Of a DNA stretch of 64,000 bases, positions 39,817 to 47,907 are shown one piece after another (within the stretch, counting starts at the first letter, position 1; every line of letters starts with the position of its first letter). This stretch comes from Saprospiraceae bacterium (GTDB taxonomy: Bacteria > Bacteroidota > Bacteroidia > Chitinophagales > Saprospiraceae), in assembly GCA_029262995.1 (NCBI GenBank), contig JAJCYH010000011.1, positions 300,621 through 364,620 of the forward strand, in the 5' to 3' direction. The translations under genes and the position numbers were made by a program. The notes under the pieces are model-generated. The model saw nothing but the letters and a program-made list of their open reading frames with translations. It was not told where the DNA came from and searched no databases.

Positions 39817-40911
39817 ATGAATGCCTTTAGTTTAGTTACGATGATATTGATTGTCAGTATATTTTTTTTGCATGCATGCAATATGGATACAACGGTTCAA
39901 TTACCAGTTGATAATAAGGAAGAAACCTTTATTCTAAGCAGTTGGACTCAGATAGAATCCGATTTTGATAGTATTAAATGGGTAAATAAACTTGATTATT
40001 TTGACTCATTGGGGATTACAGAATTATTGGTTGGAGGTAGGGCAGAGAGCATTGGAAAGCTAGTACCATTAGCCATAAATAAGCAAATTAAAATACATGC
40101 ATGGCTATGGACACTTAATCGCCCGAATTACAGTATTGCCATGTCTAACCCTGATTGGTATGCTGTGAATAGGCTTGGTGATAATTCATTAGACTATCGA
40201 GCCTATGTAAATTACTACCAATGGTTAAGTCCTTTTCATCCCAGGGCTAGAAACTATATCAAATCAAATGTTGAAAAATTATGTCAAATCGATGGTATTG
40301 AGTCTGTTCATCTTGATTATGTCAGATTTCCAGATGTCATATTGGGGTCAAATCTACAAGAGAAATATGGGCTGAAACAAGTTATTGAAATGCCCGAGTA
40401 TGATTATGGATATCATCCAATTGCTTTAGATTCTTTTAAAAGCATATTTGGAATTGATCCAATGCTAATGTCAAATCCCGAATTAAGCAATGAGTGGAGA
40501 CAGTTTAGGTTAAATGCGGTAACATCACTGGTAGGTGAGATTAAAGAAATTACTAATGCCTACGAGGTTAAATTATCTGCAGCGGTATTTCCATTTCCAG
40601 AGATGTCCAGACAGATGGTTCGTCAAAATTGGAGTGTATGGGAATTAGATCTTGCCTTTCCGATGCTCTATCAAAATTTTTACAATCAAAATATAAACTG
40701 GATCGGTTTTGCCCTCGACCAAGGTATAAATGAATCTAGTTTTCCCATTAGAGCTGGATTGTATATTCCAGCTTTTAAGAATGATAAAGATTTGGCAAAA
40801 GCCATCCAATTATGTAAAGTCAAAGGTACAGCTGGTGTTTCACTATTTACGGCAGACAGGCTAACTGAAAGTCAAGAGGCTATATTGCTTAAACTGAGAA
40901 ACAATGAATAG
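39817..40911 (+). CDS. GHL10-type glycosidase-like lipoprotein
   Basis: A 364-aa lipoprotein (signal with FFLHAC, Cys21) whose body matches the TIM-barrel family of hypothetical glycoside hydrolases GHL10/DUF4015. Family traits are KIHAWLWTLNRPNY, DWYAVNR, WLSPFHPRARNYI, VHLDYVRFPD (strand-4 acid) and LAFPMLYQNFY. Relatives act on polysaccharides such as peptidoglycan or exopolysaccharide; the substrate here is unknown. It has no operon partners. Confidence 0.83.
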   Translation: MNAFSLVTMILIVSIFFLHACNMDTTVQLPVDNKEETFILSSWTQIESDFDSIKWVNKLDYFDSLGITELLVGGRAESIGKLVPLAINKQIKIHAWLWTLNRPNYSIAMSNPDWYAVNRLGDNSLDYRAYVNYYQWLSPFHPRARNYIKSNVEKLCQIDGIESVHLDYVRFPDVILGSNLQEKYGLKQVIEMPEYDYGYHPIALDSFKSIFGIDPMLMSNPELSNEWRQFRLNAVTSLVGEIKEITNAYEVKLSAAVFPFPEMSRQMVRQNWSVWELDLAFPMLYQNFYNQNINWIGFALDQGINESSFPIRAGLYIPAFKNDKDLAKAIQLCKVKGTAGVSLFTADRLTESQEAILLKLRNNE

Positions 40912-40927
40912 CTAATCTATTTTTCAT

Positions 40928-41401
40928 TCAATCCTTAGGAATCACAAATTTGATTGGGACTGTCATCAGAACTTCTACGGATTTTCCTCTTTGTTTGCCT
41001 GAAATCCATTTAATGTCCAACTCATTCATTTTATGAATAACATCAAGAGATGCCTGCCCACAACCATCACCTATGTCCCTTACTAATTTAATATCGGAAA
41101 GGCTTCCTTCTTTGCCAACTATAAATTGTACAACACACATACCTTCAACATCCTTATCTTTGGCCAGTTTTGGATATTCTAAATGCTCTGAAATAAAATC
41201 GATCATCTTATCCTTGCCACAATCATATTTTTCCTCTTGAGAAATATCTTTGTTTTCACAGCCTGGAAACATGGGCATTTCTTCTACCACCTTGAATACT
41301 TCAGGTTCTTTTGAAATGTCTTGACCAAGTAGATTTGTGATCATACTAGAGCTAAGGATAAGGCATATTGAAAGCAGTAACTTTTTGATTGTCATAGTCA
41401 T
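40928..41401 (-). CDS. TonB C-terminal domain protein
   Basis: A 157-aa exported protein with a signal peptide (cleavage near NLLGQ, residue 27). A TonB_C domain occupies about 70-155 (HLEYPKLAKDKDVEGMCVVQFIVGKEG, DIGDGCGQASLDVI). It has no proline-rich spacer and no clear membrane anchor, unlike a working TonB. It is of the Bacteroidota type with a PMFPGCEN motif (about residue 40). The role is unknown. It converges on the glycosidase lipoprotein and is 51 bp downstream of the dioxygenase-like gene. Confidence 0.85.
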   Translation of the reverse strand: MTMTIKKLLLSICLILSSSMITNLLGQDISKEPEVFKVVEEMPMFPGCENKDISQEEKYDCGKDKMIDFISEHLEYPKLAKDKDVEGMCVVQFIVGKEGSLSDIKLVRDIGDGCGQASLDVIHKMNELDIKWISGKQRGKSVEVLMTVPIKFVIPKD

Positions 41402-41452
41402 GTTTTGAATATAGATTCAAATTCCTTGGTTTTTGGTGTATACGGAATTTTA

Positions 41453-42589
41453 TTAGTTTATCTTCTTTGGATCAATTATAATATCTCTTACTCCATACCA
41501 TTTCCCATCTGTGTCTTTGGTTAATGCAATAACATTAGAATATTTCTCATTTATTGATTTACCATGATCATCTTTTTCATTTAGATAAAGATCACCCCTA
41601 AACAATGTAGAATTAATATAATACTCATCAAATTGTTCACCCATTAGAGACATGTGAATATGTGCAGCCTCGGTACGACTAGGGTAGGGAGCCGGTTTTA
41701 TTGTTGTGAACTTATATTTTCCTTCAGAATTGGTTTTAACCCATCCACGTAAGTAGCCATGTCGAACACCATTTCCAGTTTCATCTCCTTTCTTTTCATA
41801 TAAGCCTTTATCATTGGTATGATAGGCATAAATGATAATGTTGCTGGCAGGTGTTAATTTATCTGGATAATAAACAGTTCCTTGTAGTATCAATGGTTCT
41901 CCTGGCTCTTGTCTATCTGCAATTATCGTTTGCCAACTAATATCTGATGGAGCTTCTGATGCACCACACCATTCACAATCAGGCCTCGCTGAATTTGCTC
42001 TATTGACTAATGGTGATTTAACTTCAATAGTCAAAAATGTAACCAGAACACTATCTTTTGTTTGCTTCAAATTTGCTAGAAAAAATTGATCACTATTAGC
42101 ATTGAATTTTTCACCAAAGAAACTCGTGTATTGTTTAAAATGGATGTCATAGGCTTCAGGTGATGCGTTTATAACAGTTGTATGAATATGTCGGTTGTCA
42201 ATAGAACTTCCGTAATCACCAGGTAAAATTGTTTGAACAAATAATTTTCCATTACGATCGGTATAAGCTTGACCATTCAGTCTAGCGGTAGACTCATTGT
42301 TAGGATCCGAGGGCTCATAGTCTCCTGTTGTTGATGTATGATACAAATGAATATTTTGATTTATTACAGCTTCCTTTGTTTCTTTTGAAACAAAAGTTAG
42401 GCATAACCATAACTTTTGACCAGGTTCATTTTCTTCGCTTATAGTAACTTTATTTTTCTTATTAAGTTTCATGTAGTCATTTAACTCAATGAGTTCATCT
42501 TCTGTTAATAGTGCTATCTTTCTGTCAACGGAACAGTTGGTTAGAAATAGAATTACTAACATGAAGGTGTACATTAATCTAATTTTCAT
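41453..42589 (-). CDS. two-domain intradiol-dioxygenase-like lipoprotein
   Basis: A 378-aa lipoprotein (LFLTNC, Cys19). Two similar beta-sandwich domains follow each other: about 55-195 (LWLCLTFVSKETKEA, ILPGDYGSSIDNRHIHTTV) and about 220-375 (LQGTVYYPDKLTPASNIIIY, RGWVKTNSEGKYKFTTIKP, EAAHIHMSLMG). Both resemble the catalytic domain of intradiol ring-cleaving dioxygenases, where His and Tyr bind Fe(III); only the second keeps much of the HIHM site. An export role in aromatic breakdown is possible but not shown. Confidence 0.72.
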   Translation of the reverse strand: MKIRLMYTFMLVILFLTNCSVDRKIALLTEDELIELNDYMKLNKKNKVTISEENEPGQKLWLCLTFVSKETKEAVINQNIHLYHTSTTGDYEPSDPNNESTARLNGQAYTDRNGKLFVQTILPGDYGSSIDNRHIHTTVINASPEAYDIHFKQYTSFFGEKFNANSDQFFLANLKQTKDSVLVTFLTIEVKSPLVNRANSARPDCEWCGASEAPSDISWQTIIADRQEPGEPLILQGTVYYPDKLTPASNIIIYAYHTNDKGLYEKKGDETGNGVRHGYLRGWVKTNSEGKYKFTTIKPAPYPSRTEAAHIHMSLMGEQFDEYYINSTLFRGDLYLNEKDDHGKSINEKYSNVIALTKDTDGKWYGVRDIIIDPKKIN

Positions 42590-42752
42590 TGTCCAATTTA
42601 TTGAAGATTAAGTTTACGATATAGGAATATTTAAATTAAAGTTAGCCCATAATTTTTAAAGCTGTGACTAGGGCTATCTATTAATTGAATTTAAACTTTG
42701 GTTCTAGTTGTACTATATTTGAACTTATTTGAGCAATATTTATTTTAAAAGC

Positions 42753-43469
42753 TTAGTATTTATTATTTTCCCAAGCCAATATTTGAACGCCAGGGGAGTA
42801 GTGATATTTGTTTGGGTTGAGATTTATTAAATTTGATAAATGTTGATAATGAATATCAATCTGATTTAACTTAACATTAAAAATTGGCCATTCCATATGA
42901 TGAATGTCAAATGTGTTTATACCATTTTTGGTATCTTGAAATAAGGCATATCTTTCGGTTAGCCAATTATCAAGGTCTGACTTGTCACTCATTTTTTGTT
43001 CAATCGAATAATTCAGGTTTAAGCGGTATTTACTTTCTTCATTTCTAGATGTAAAAGAATTATGCATTCTACCCATTTGCGAGAAGCGATAAGGAAGATT
43101 TGACATTTTTCTAGCTAGCCAACAAGATATCTTAGAATTCGCTTCTATGCTCAAAAAGTATACGCCTGATTTCCCTTTATATTTAACATAGGTTCTGATA
43201 TTGATTTCATGAAAATTAGATATTGGTGGAAGATAAGGAAGGTTCCTAGGTCTTGTTTTTTGCATAGTAAAAGCAACTAAAGAAACCCACGTAGTGCCAT
43301 TAAAATAATCAATCTCAATATTATCGGGAATAAACATTTCAAGCTCAGATTCTTTTACTTCCCAATGCAAGAAAATTACATTATTCCACTCTTGATAATA
43401 TTTCCAATTCCCTTCAGGAAGCGGCCAAAGTCTGTGCTTTGTATTATGAAGTATTTCTTGAATGTTCAT
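42753..43469 (-). CDS. YqjF family protein (DUF2071)
   Basis: A 238-aa cytosolic protein of the YqjF/DUF2071 family. Landmarks are NVIFLHWEV, LVAFTMQKTRPRNLPYLPPISNFHEINIR and YVKYKGKSGVYFLSIEAN. The fold is a double-wing barrel related to acetoacetate decarboxylase; the function is unknown. It is a single gene. Confidence 0.87.
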   Translation of the reverse strand: MNIQEILHNTKHRLWPLPEGNWKYYQEWNNVIFLHWEVKESELEMFIPDNIEIDYFNGTTWVSLVAFTMQKTRPRNLPYLPPISNFHEINIRTYVKYKGKSGVYFLSIEANSKISCWLARKMSNLPYRFSQMGRMHNSFTSRNEESKYRLNLNYSIEQKMSDKSDLDNWLTERYALFQDTKNGINTFDIHHMEWPIFNVKLNQIDIHYQHLSNLINLNPNKYHYSPGVQILAWENNKY

Positions 43470-43715
43470 TTTTGAAATGACTATGTTAGGAGAATGTCAA
43501 GATGTATAAAATAACTGATCAATTAATGCCTTTAAAGGAATCTGAAATATTCCCAATTAAGTAAATTAATATATTCATTCAATGGCAATTGTGTACAAAA
43601 TAGAAATTATGACTTAACATTTAAAATTGTGTGTCTATTCAATTTATTTACTATAGTTGAATGGCGTTTCAAATTGCAGATATAATTAATTCAATTGGGG
43701 TAAGACCAAATTTCG

Positions 43716-44585
43716 CTACTTGTTTACTGTATGCTTTTCTGTTTCAAGAATATAGTCATGATATAGTTTTCCATTATACATTCCAAGAAGGGCATTTGTC
43801 CTTTTATTGGATAATAATCTAACAAACTTGTCTCCTAAATCGACAGATATTGAATTTAATAATTGTAGTAGTTTGGGCTGAAATGGTACAATTATTTTTG
43901 ATTTCTTTTTGTGAAGACCGGATAATATCGCATGAGCGACAGCTTTGACAGGAATAGGACTCATAGCTTTAAATATAGGTGGCATTTTCTCCGGTTTTGA
44001 AAGTGATAGTAAAGGTGTTTGAGTCAGAGCTGGATGTACTATAGTTACATTAATATTAGTATCATATAGTTCTTGTCTGAGTCCATCTGTAAATCCTGTG
44101 ATTGAATGCATTACACTAGAATAAGCGGAGAAATTTACAAATGATTTAAAACCTACAACTGAACACATATTTATTATATGACCGCTATTTTGTTGTTTCA
44201 TAAAAGGCAGAATGGCCCTAGTGCAATATACTGTTCCTAGCAAATCAATATTTATCATTTCATTTAGATTGTCGATGTAATCATCCTCTAAAATTCCTCC
44301 AGTGAATGACGTTCCTGCATTGTTAAAAAGTACATCTATTCTTCCAAACAGTTCTATAGATTCTTCTACCATTCTTGACACTTGATTTGTGTCTGAAATA
44401 TCACATTTTATGATATAAGAATTTCCATTATTGCTTTTGATGGAGTTAGAAACTCTTTTTAATTTACTTTCGTTTCTTGCTACCAAAATGACAGTGGCTC
44501 CTTGTTGTGAAAATAGTTTTGCTGATTCAGCTCCAATACCACTAGAGGCACCAGTGATAAGTACATTCTTATTTTTTAAATTCAT
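43716..44585 (-). CDS. SDR family oxidoreductase, atypical active site
   Basis: A 289-aa short-chain dehydrogenase/reductase. The NADP-binding TGASSGIG (residues 11-18), LFNNAG and the active-site Ser (CSVVGF) and Tyr (SAYSSVM) are present. The catalytic lysine of YxxxK is Met here (codon ATG), so normal reductase chemistry is doubtful. A C-terminal extension (about 240-289) is unassigned. It lies 95 bp downstream of a Crp/Fnr-type regulator on the same strand and may be co-regulated. Confidence 0.85.
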   Translation of the reverse strand: MNLKNKNVLITGASSGIGAESAKLFSQQGATVILVARNESKLKRVSNSIKSNNGNSYIIKCDISDTNQVSRMVEESIELFGRIDVLFNNAGTSFTGGILEDDYIDNLNEMINIDLLGTVYCTRAILPFMKQQNSGHIINMCSVVGFKSFVNFSAYSSVMHSITGFTDGLRQELYDTNINVTIVHPALTQTPLLSLSKPEKMPPIFKAMSPIPVKAVAHAILSGLHKKKSKIIVPFQPKLLQLLNSISVDLGDKFVRLLSNKRTNALLGMYNGKLYHDYILETEKHTVNK

Positions 44586-44680
44586 AATAGTTTTAATTTT
44601 AACTACTACAAAGTTTATATGATTATAGGAACAATAAAATAAGATAGATTAACAAATTACCTTAAGCTATATTAATGTTA

Positions 44681-45262
44681 TTATGTGTTGCTAATTTCAT
44701 TTCGAATCTTACTTAAAAATTCTTTACTTATTCCTAAATACGAAGCAATAAGATATTGAGGGAAGCGCTGTTCAAAATCTCCATATATTTTTAAAAAATT
44801 AAGATATCTATCCTTAGCGTTTAGACTAAGCTTATCTATTAATCTCTTTTGAGTAAAAACCAAATGCTTCAAAATTATAATTCTGAAAAATCGTTCCAAT
44901 TTTGGAATTTCTGCAAATAGAAATTCTAAGTTTTCCTTGCTGATAGAAAGTAATGAAGTATTTTCCAAACATTGAATATCAAGAGAAGCTGGAGTGTTAT
45001 TGATAAAGCTTCCTTGGTCATTAATCCACCATTCTTCTACTGCTAATAAAGCAATATGCTCTTTGCCATTTGAATCAAGGAAAATTGATTTAAGACTTCC
45101 TTTAGTGACAAAATTTAAGCGATCACAAATAGCACCACTTTGTAATATGTATTGTCCTTTTAAATACCTATGTGATGTAAACTTAGAAATGACCAATTCA
45201 ATTTCCGGCTCTGTTAAATCAATATGAAATAGTATTTGCTTAATTAACTGATTATGTTTCAT
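44681..45262 (-). CDS. Crp/Fnr family transcriptional regulator
   Basis: A 193-aa regulator. The cyclic-nucleotide-binding-like beta roll covers about 20-125 (YILQSGAICDRLNFVTKG), followed by the dimer helix and a winged helix-turn-helix (FPQYLIASYLGISKEFLSKIRNE). It lacks the FNR cysteine cluster. The effector is unknown. It is upstream of the SDR gene, its probable target. Confidence 0.88.
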   Translation of the reverse strand: MKHNQLIKQILFHIDLTEPEIELVISKFTSHRYLKGQYILQSGAICDRLNFVTKGSLKSIFLDSNGKEHIALLAVEEWWINDQGSFINNTPASLDIQCLENTSLLSISKENLEFLFAEIPKLERFFRIIILKHLVFTQKRLIDKLSLNAKDRYLNFLKIYGDFEQRFPQYLIASYLGISKEFLSKIRNEISNT

Positions 45263-45575
45263 TCTTAAATATTCCTATGTACTTATTATTATTTGTTAAT
45301 TATAACATTATCTATATGCTTGTAGTTTATAGAAAAATTTGAATGCTAAATGTTGCGTTCAGTACCTCTCTTTTCAATAACTATGTTTCTTATAAATATT
45401 TCGTAGTTCGCCTGTCATATAAAATCTATCATAACAATGACCGAATAGCTGACAAAAGTATAATTCCTAAAATTGTCAAGAATCGAAATTCCATTTTGCT
45501 TTAAAACCAAGTCAAATAGATAAAACAAGAATCTCAATTCATTAATAGTGCTATTTAATTGATAGCGGTATTTGT
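45263..45575. other. intergenic region, nothing recognised
   Basis: 313 bp of AT-rich sequence upstream of the Crp/Fnr-type gene and downstream of the DUF4199 gene. I find no reading frame, hairpin or promoter that I can support beyond the expected start region of the regulator. Confidence 0.4.
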
Positions 45576-46091
45576 CTATAAAGCTTTAATGATATCATCA
45601 TGGCTTCTCTTTTTAACTAATACCAAAGCACTAATTAAATTAACCACAACTCCTATTAATAATACCATAATGAACATTACAATTCCCTGAAACCAAGGTG
45701 TATAAGCAAAATCAGGCATTTGAGCTAATTGTTCATTAAAGGCTGTGAGTTCTAATTGAGTTAAGCCTTTCCTTTGCCATTCTAGAAACTCTTCTTTTTG
45801 AAAAGTAAAAAACAATACGCTATGAATTGCCATTACAATTGCAGCTATTATAGTAATGCTTGTTCCAATTTTAAATGATTGCAAAAAACTTAAAAAGCCT
45901 TGGTTAAGTTGATCTCGAAAATAACGAAGTCCTAAAGGAATGCACAAAAGTGATATCGCTATGGAAATATAACCTATCATTTGTGATCCTGCAACGCCTA
46001 TACTCTGTGCTATTAACAACCAATTGAGTGTTCCTAAAACACTTGATACAATTCCTCCTGCAATTCCATACTTGATGATAAAATTCTTCAT
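45576..46091 (-). CDS. DUF4199 membrane protein
   Basis: A 171-aa protein with four predicted transmembrane helices (about 5-27, 33-55, 72-92 and 132-158). A linker between helices three and four carries FQKEEFLEWQRKGLTQLEL. This is the DUF4199 layout common in Bacteroidota; its function is unknown. A small membrane LuxR-type regulator is encoded 136 bp upstream on the same strand and could control it. Confidence 0.87.
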   Translation of the reverse strand: MKNFIIKYGIAGGIVSSVLGTLNWLLIAQSIGVAGSQMIGYISIAISLLCIPLGLRYFRDQLNQGFLSFLQSFKIGTSITIIAAIVMAIHSVLFFTFQKEEFLEWQRKGLTQLELTAFNEQLAQMPDFAYTPWFQGIVMFIMVLLIGVVVNLISALVLVKKRSHDDIIKAL

Positions 46092-46227
46092 AATATAAAG
46101 TTTTTAATTCTCCGAAATCTATCGCTTTAATTGAATTGAGTCATCATACTTAAGTAGGATATTAAAGTTTTGATATAAAAATGTACCAAAGTAGGAGTAT
46201 GTAATTGTCATTCATCACTGTAATGAG

Positions 46228-46632
46228 CTAAATAATACTAAGTTCTTTTCCCACTTTCACAGCTTCAGTTCTTCTCTTTGCATTAAACTTCATCAATATG
46301 TTTGAAACATGGCTCTTAACTGTTGTTTCTGCTATATAGAGCATGTCTGCAATCTCTTTGTTGGATTTCCCATCTGCAATCAGATTTAAAACTTTAAGTT
46401 CTTGCTTACTTAAACTTGATCTTATTTTTTCCCTTTGCTTCTTCTTTTTATTAATAAAAAAATACCTACTGCTAAGAATACCTGTTATTAAAAACATTAA
46501 ACTTAATATTATAATGTATATATTTTCAGAATAACCTAATGCAAACAGTGACCAATGCTGCAATTGGAACAGTAGCAGTATTACAACACACAAACTTCCA
46601 AATACAAGTATTGTCTTTTTTATTTCATTCAA
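46228..46632 (-). CDS. membrane-anchored LuxR-type HTH regulator
   Basis: A 134-aa protein. Two hydrophobic helices (about 7-24 and 37-57) put a short loop outside and the C-terminal domain in the cytosol. Residues about 72-130 form a LuxR/FixJ-type helix-turn-helix (LSKQELKVLNLIADGKSNKEI and TTVKSHVSNILMKF). It uses a TTG start at 46632, because no in-frame ATG gives the full first helix. It probably regulates the adjacent DUF4199 gene. The trigger is unknown. Confidence 0.8.
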   Translation of the reverse strand: MNEIKKTILVFGSLCVVILLLFQLQHWSLFALGYSENIYIIILSLMFLITGILSSRYFFINKKKKQREKIRSSLSKQELKVLNLIADGKSNKEIADMLYIAETTVKSHVSNILMKFNAKRRTEAVKVGKELSII

Positions 46633-46742
46633 AAAACTTTATTTATTATTATGAAATTGCGACGTAATTTTAGCATATAAATCGCATGTCAATATTATAA
46701 ATCAATTCAGTTAATACATACATTATAATATAAAAAAGGCAA

Positions 46743-47636
46743 TTATTCATTCTTTGTAATCTGAGTTTCCTTTTTGTTTTCGAGATCATAAATGAATATT
46801 TCACCAGAGCCTAATTTCGCAGATCCGAAAGCTATTATATTTCCATTAGGATGCCAACTTGCATTTCCACTATCCACTTGTGTAATCAATGTCCTTTCAT
46901 TAGTACCATCCGCATTGATAAATCTGGTTTCCCATATATCAGTGTTCCAATCGCCATAAGTAAACATTAATGTGCTCCCATCTGGAGACCATTGTGGATA
47001 CCAATCGTTTAATTCATTATTTGTTAATTGAATAATGTCGTTTCCCGATACATCCATCACATAGATATCATCATCTCCATCCTGGTTTGACACAAATGCA
47101 ATTTTTGTGTTATCTGGTGACCAAACTGCACTAGATTCGTTAAAATCATTATTGGTTAATCGAGTTATCTGTTTGGTGCTTAACGAATAGGAATATAATT
47201 CACCACTTTCATTATCCCTTTTCGACTGAAAAAAAAGTAATTCTCCATTTGAGTCCCATACAGGACTACCATCTGCACTTGGATGATTTGTAATGTTTAG
47301 CTGTTCATTATTGACGAGTGTTATAATATAAACTTCGTCATTATCATCGCGGTAGGATTTAATGGCTAATTTATTGCCATCTATGGACCAGTTAATATCT
47401 GCATCAAATGCTAAATTATGAGTATGCCTTTTGACTTCACTCCCATCGGCGTTCATTGTATATACTTCAAAATTGATGGGATTGTCATTCTCTACACCAA
47501 TCTTATTGTTGATGAAAGCTATTTTAGTACCATCAGGGGACCATACTGGATGAGTGCTTTGTGCTTGCTCTTTTTCCGGTTTATTTCCACAAGCTAAAAG
47601 AACTATGAAAAAGAGAATATTTATTAGAGATTTCAT
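46743..47636 (-). CDS. TolB-like beta-propeller lipoprotein
   Basis: A 297-aa lipoprotein (FIVLLACG, Cys16). At least five WD40/PD40 blades with HPVWSPDGTKIAFI, INWSIDGNKLAI, AVWSPDNTKIAFVSNQDGDDDIYVMD and PQWSPDGSTLMFTYGD build a TolB-type propeller. It has no TolB N-terminal domain and no Pal neighbour. It may bind a protein or peptide in the periplasm. Confidence 0.87.
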   Translation of the reverse strand: MKSLINILFFIVLLACGNKPEKEQAQSTHPVWSPDGTKIAFINNKIGVENDNPINFEVYTMNADGSEVKRHTHNLAFDADINWSIDGNKLAIKSYRDDNDEVYIITLVNNEQLNITNHPSADGSPVWDSNGELLFFQSKRDNESGELYSYSLSTKQITRLTNNDFNESSAVWSPDNTKIAFVSNQDGDDDIYVMDVSGNDIIQLTNNELNDWYPQWSPDGSTLMFTYGDWNTDIWETRFINADGTNERTLITQVDSGNASWHPNGNIIAFGSAKLGSGEIFIYDLENKKETQITKNE

Positions 47637-47675
47637 ATCATTTATTTTTCATTATAATTTTCAAAATTTTCATGT

Positions 47676-47702
47676 AAGAAAGTTAATATTTATATCTGAT
47701 AC
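47676..47702 (+). repeat. short copy of the repeat B start motif
   Basis: This 27-base stretch between divergent genes matches the opening of repeat B (63761 onward) with only a few differences. It may be an old fragment of that family or a chance AT-rich match; the remainder of B is absent here. Confidence 0.3.
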
Positions 47703-47907
47703 GAAAGCAATAGATTTAAAACAACAGATTCCTGCTTTGATAATAAAAGACTCAAGACCAATTAAATTATCACTTTAAAATATATACTCGGTTCTTAATT
47801 ATAGCTTAATATTTAAGTAATATTACACTTTCTTTAAATTGTCAATTTCTGGAATTTTTTTGTTTGCTAAAATGATTATCGTTTTTGCCTAAAAATTCTT
47901 AATTATT

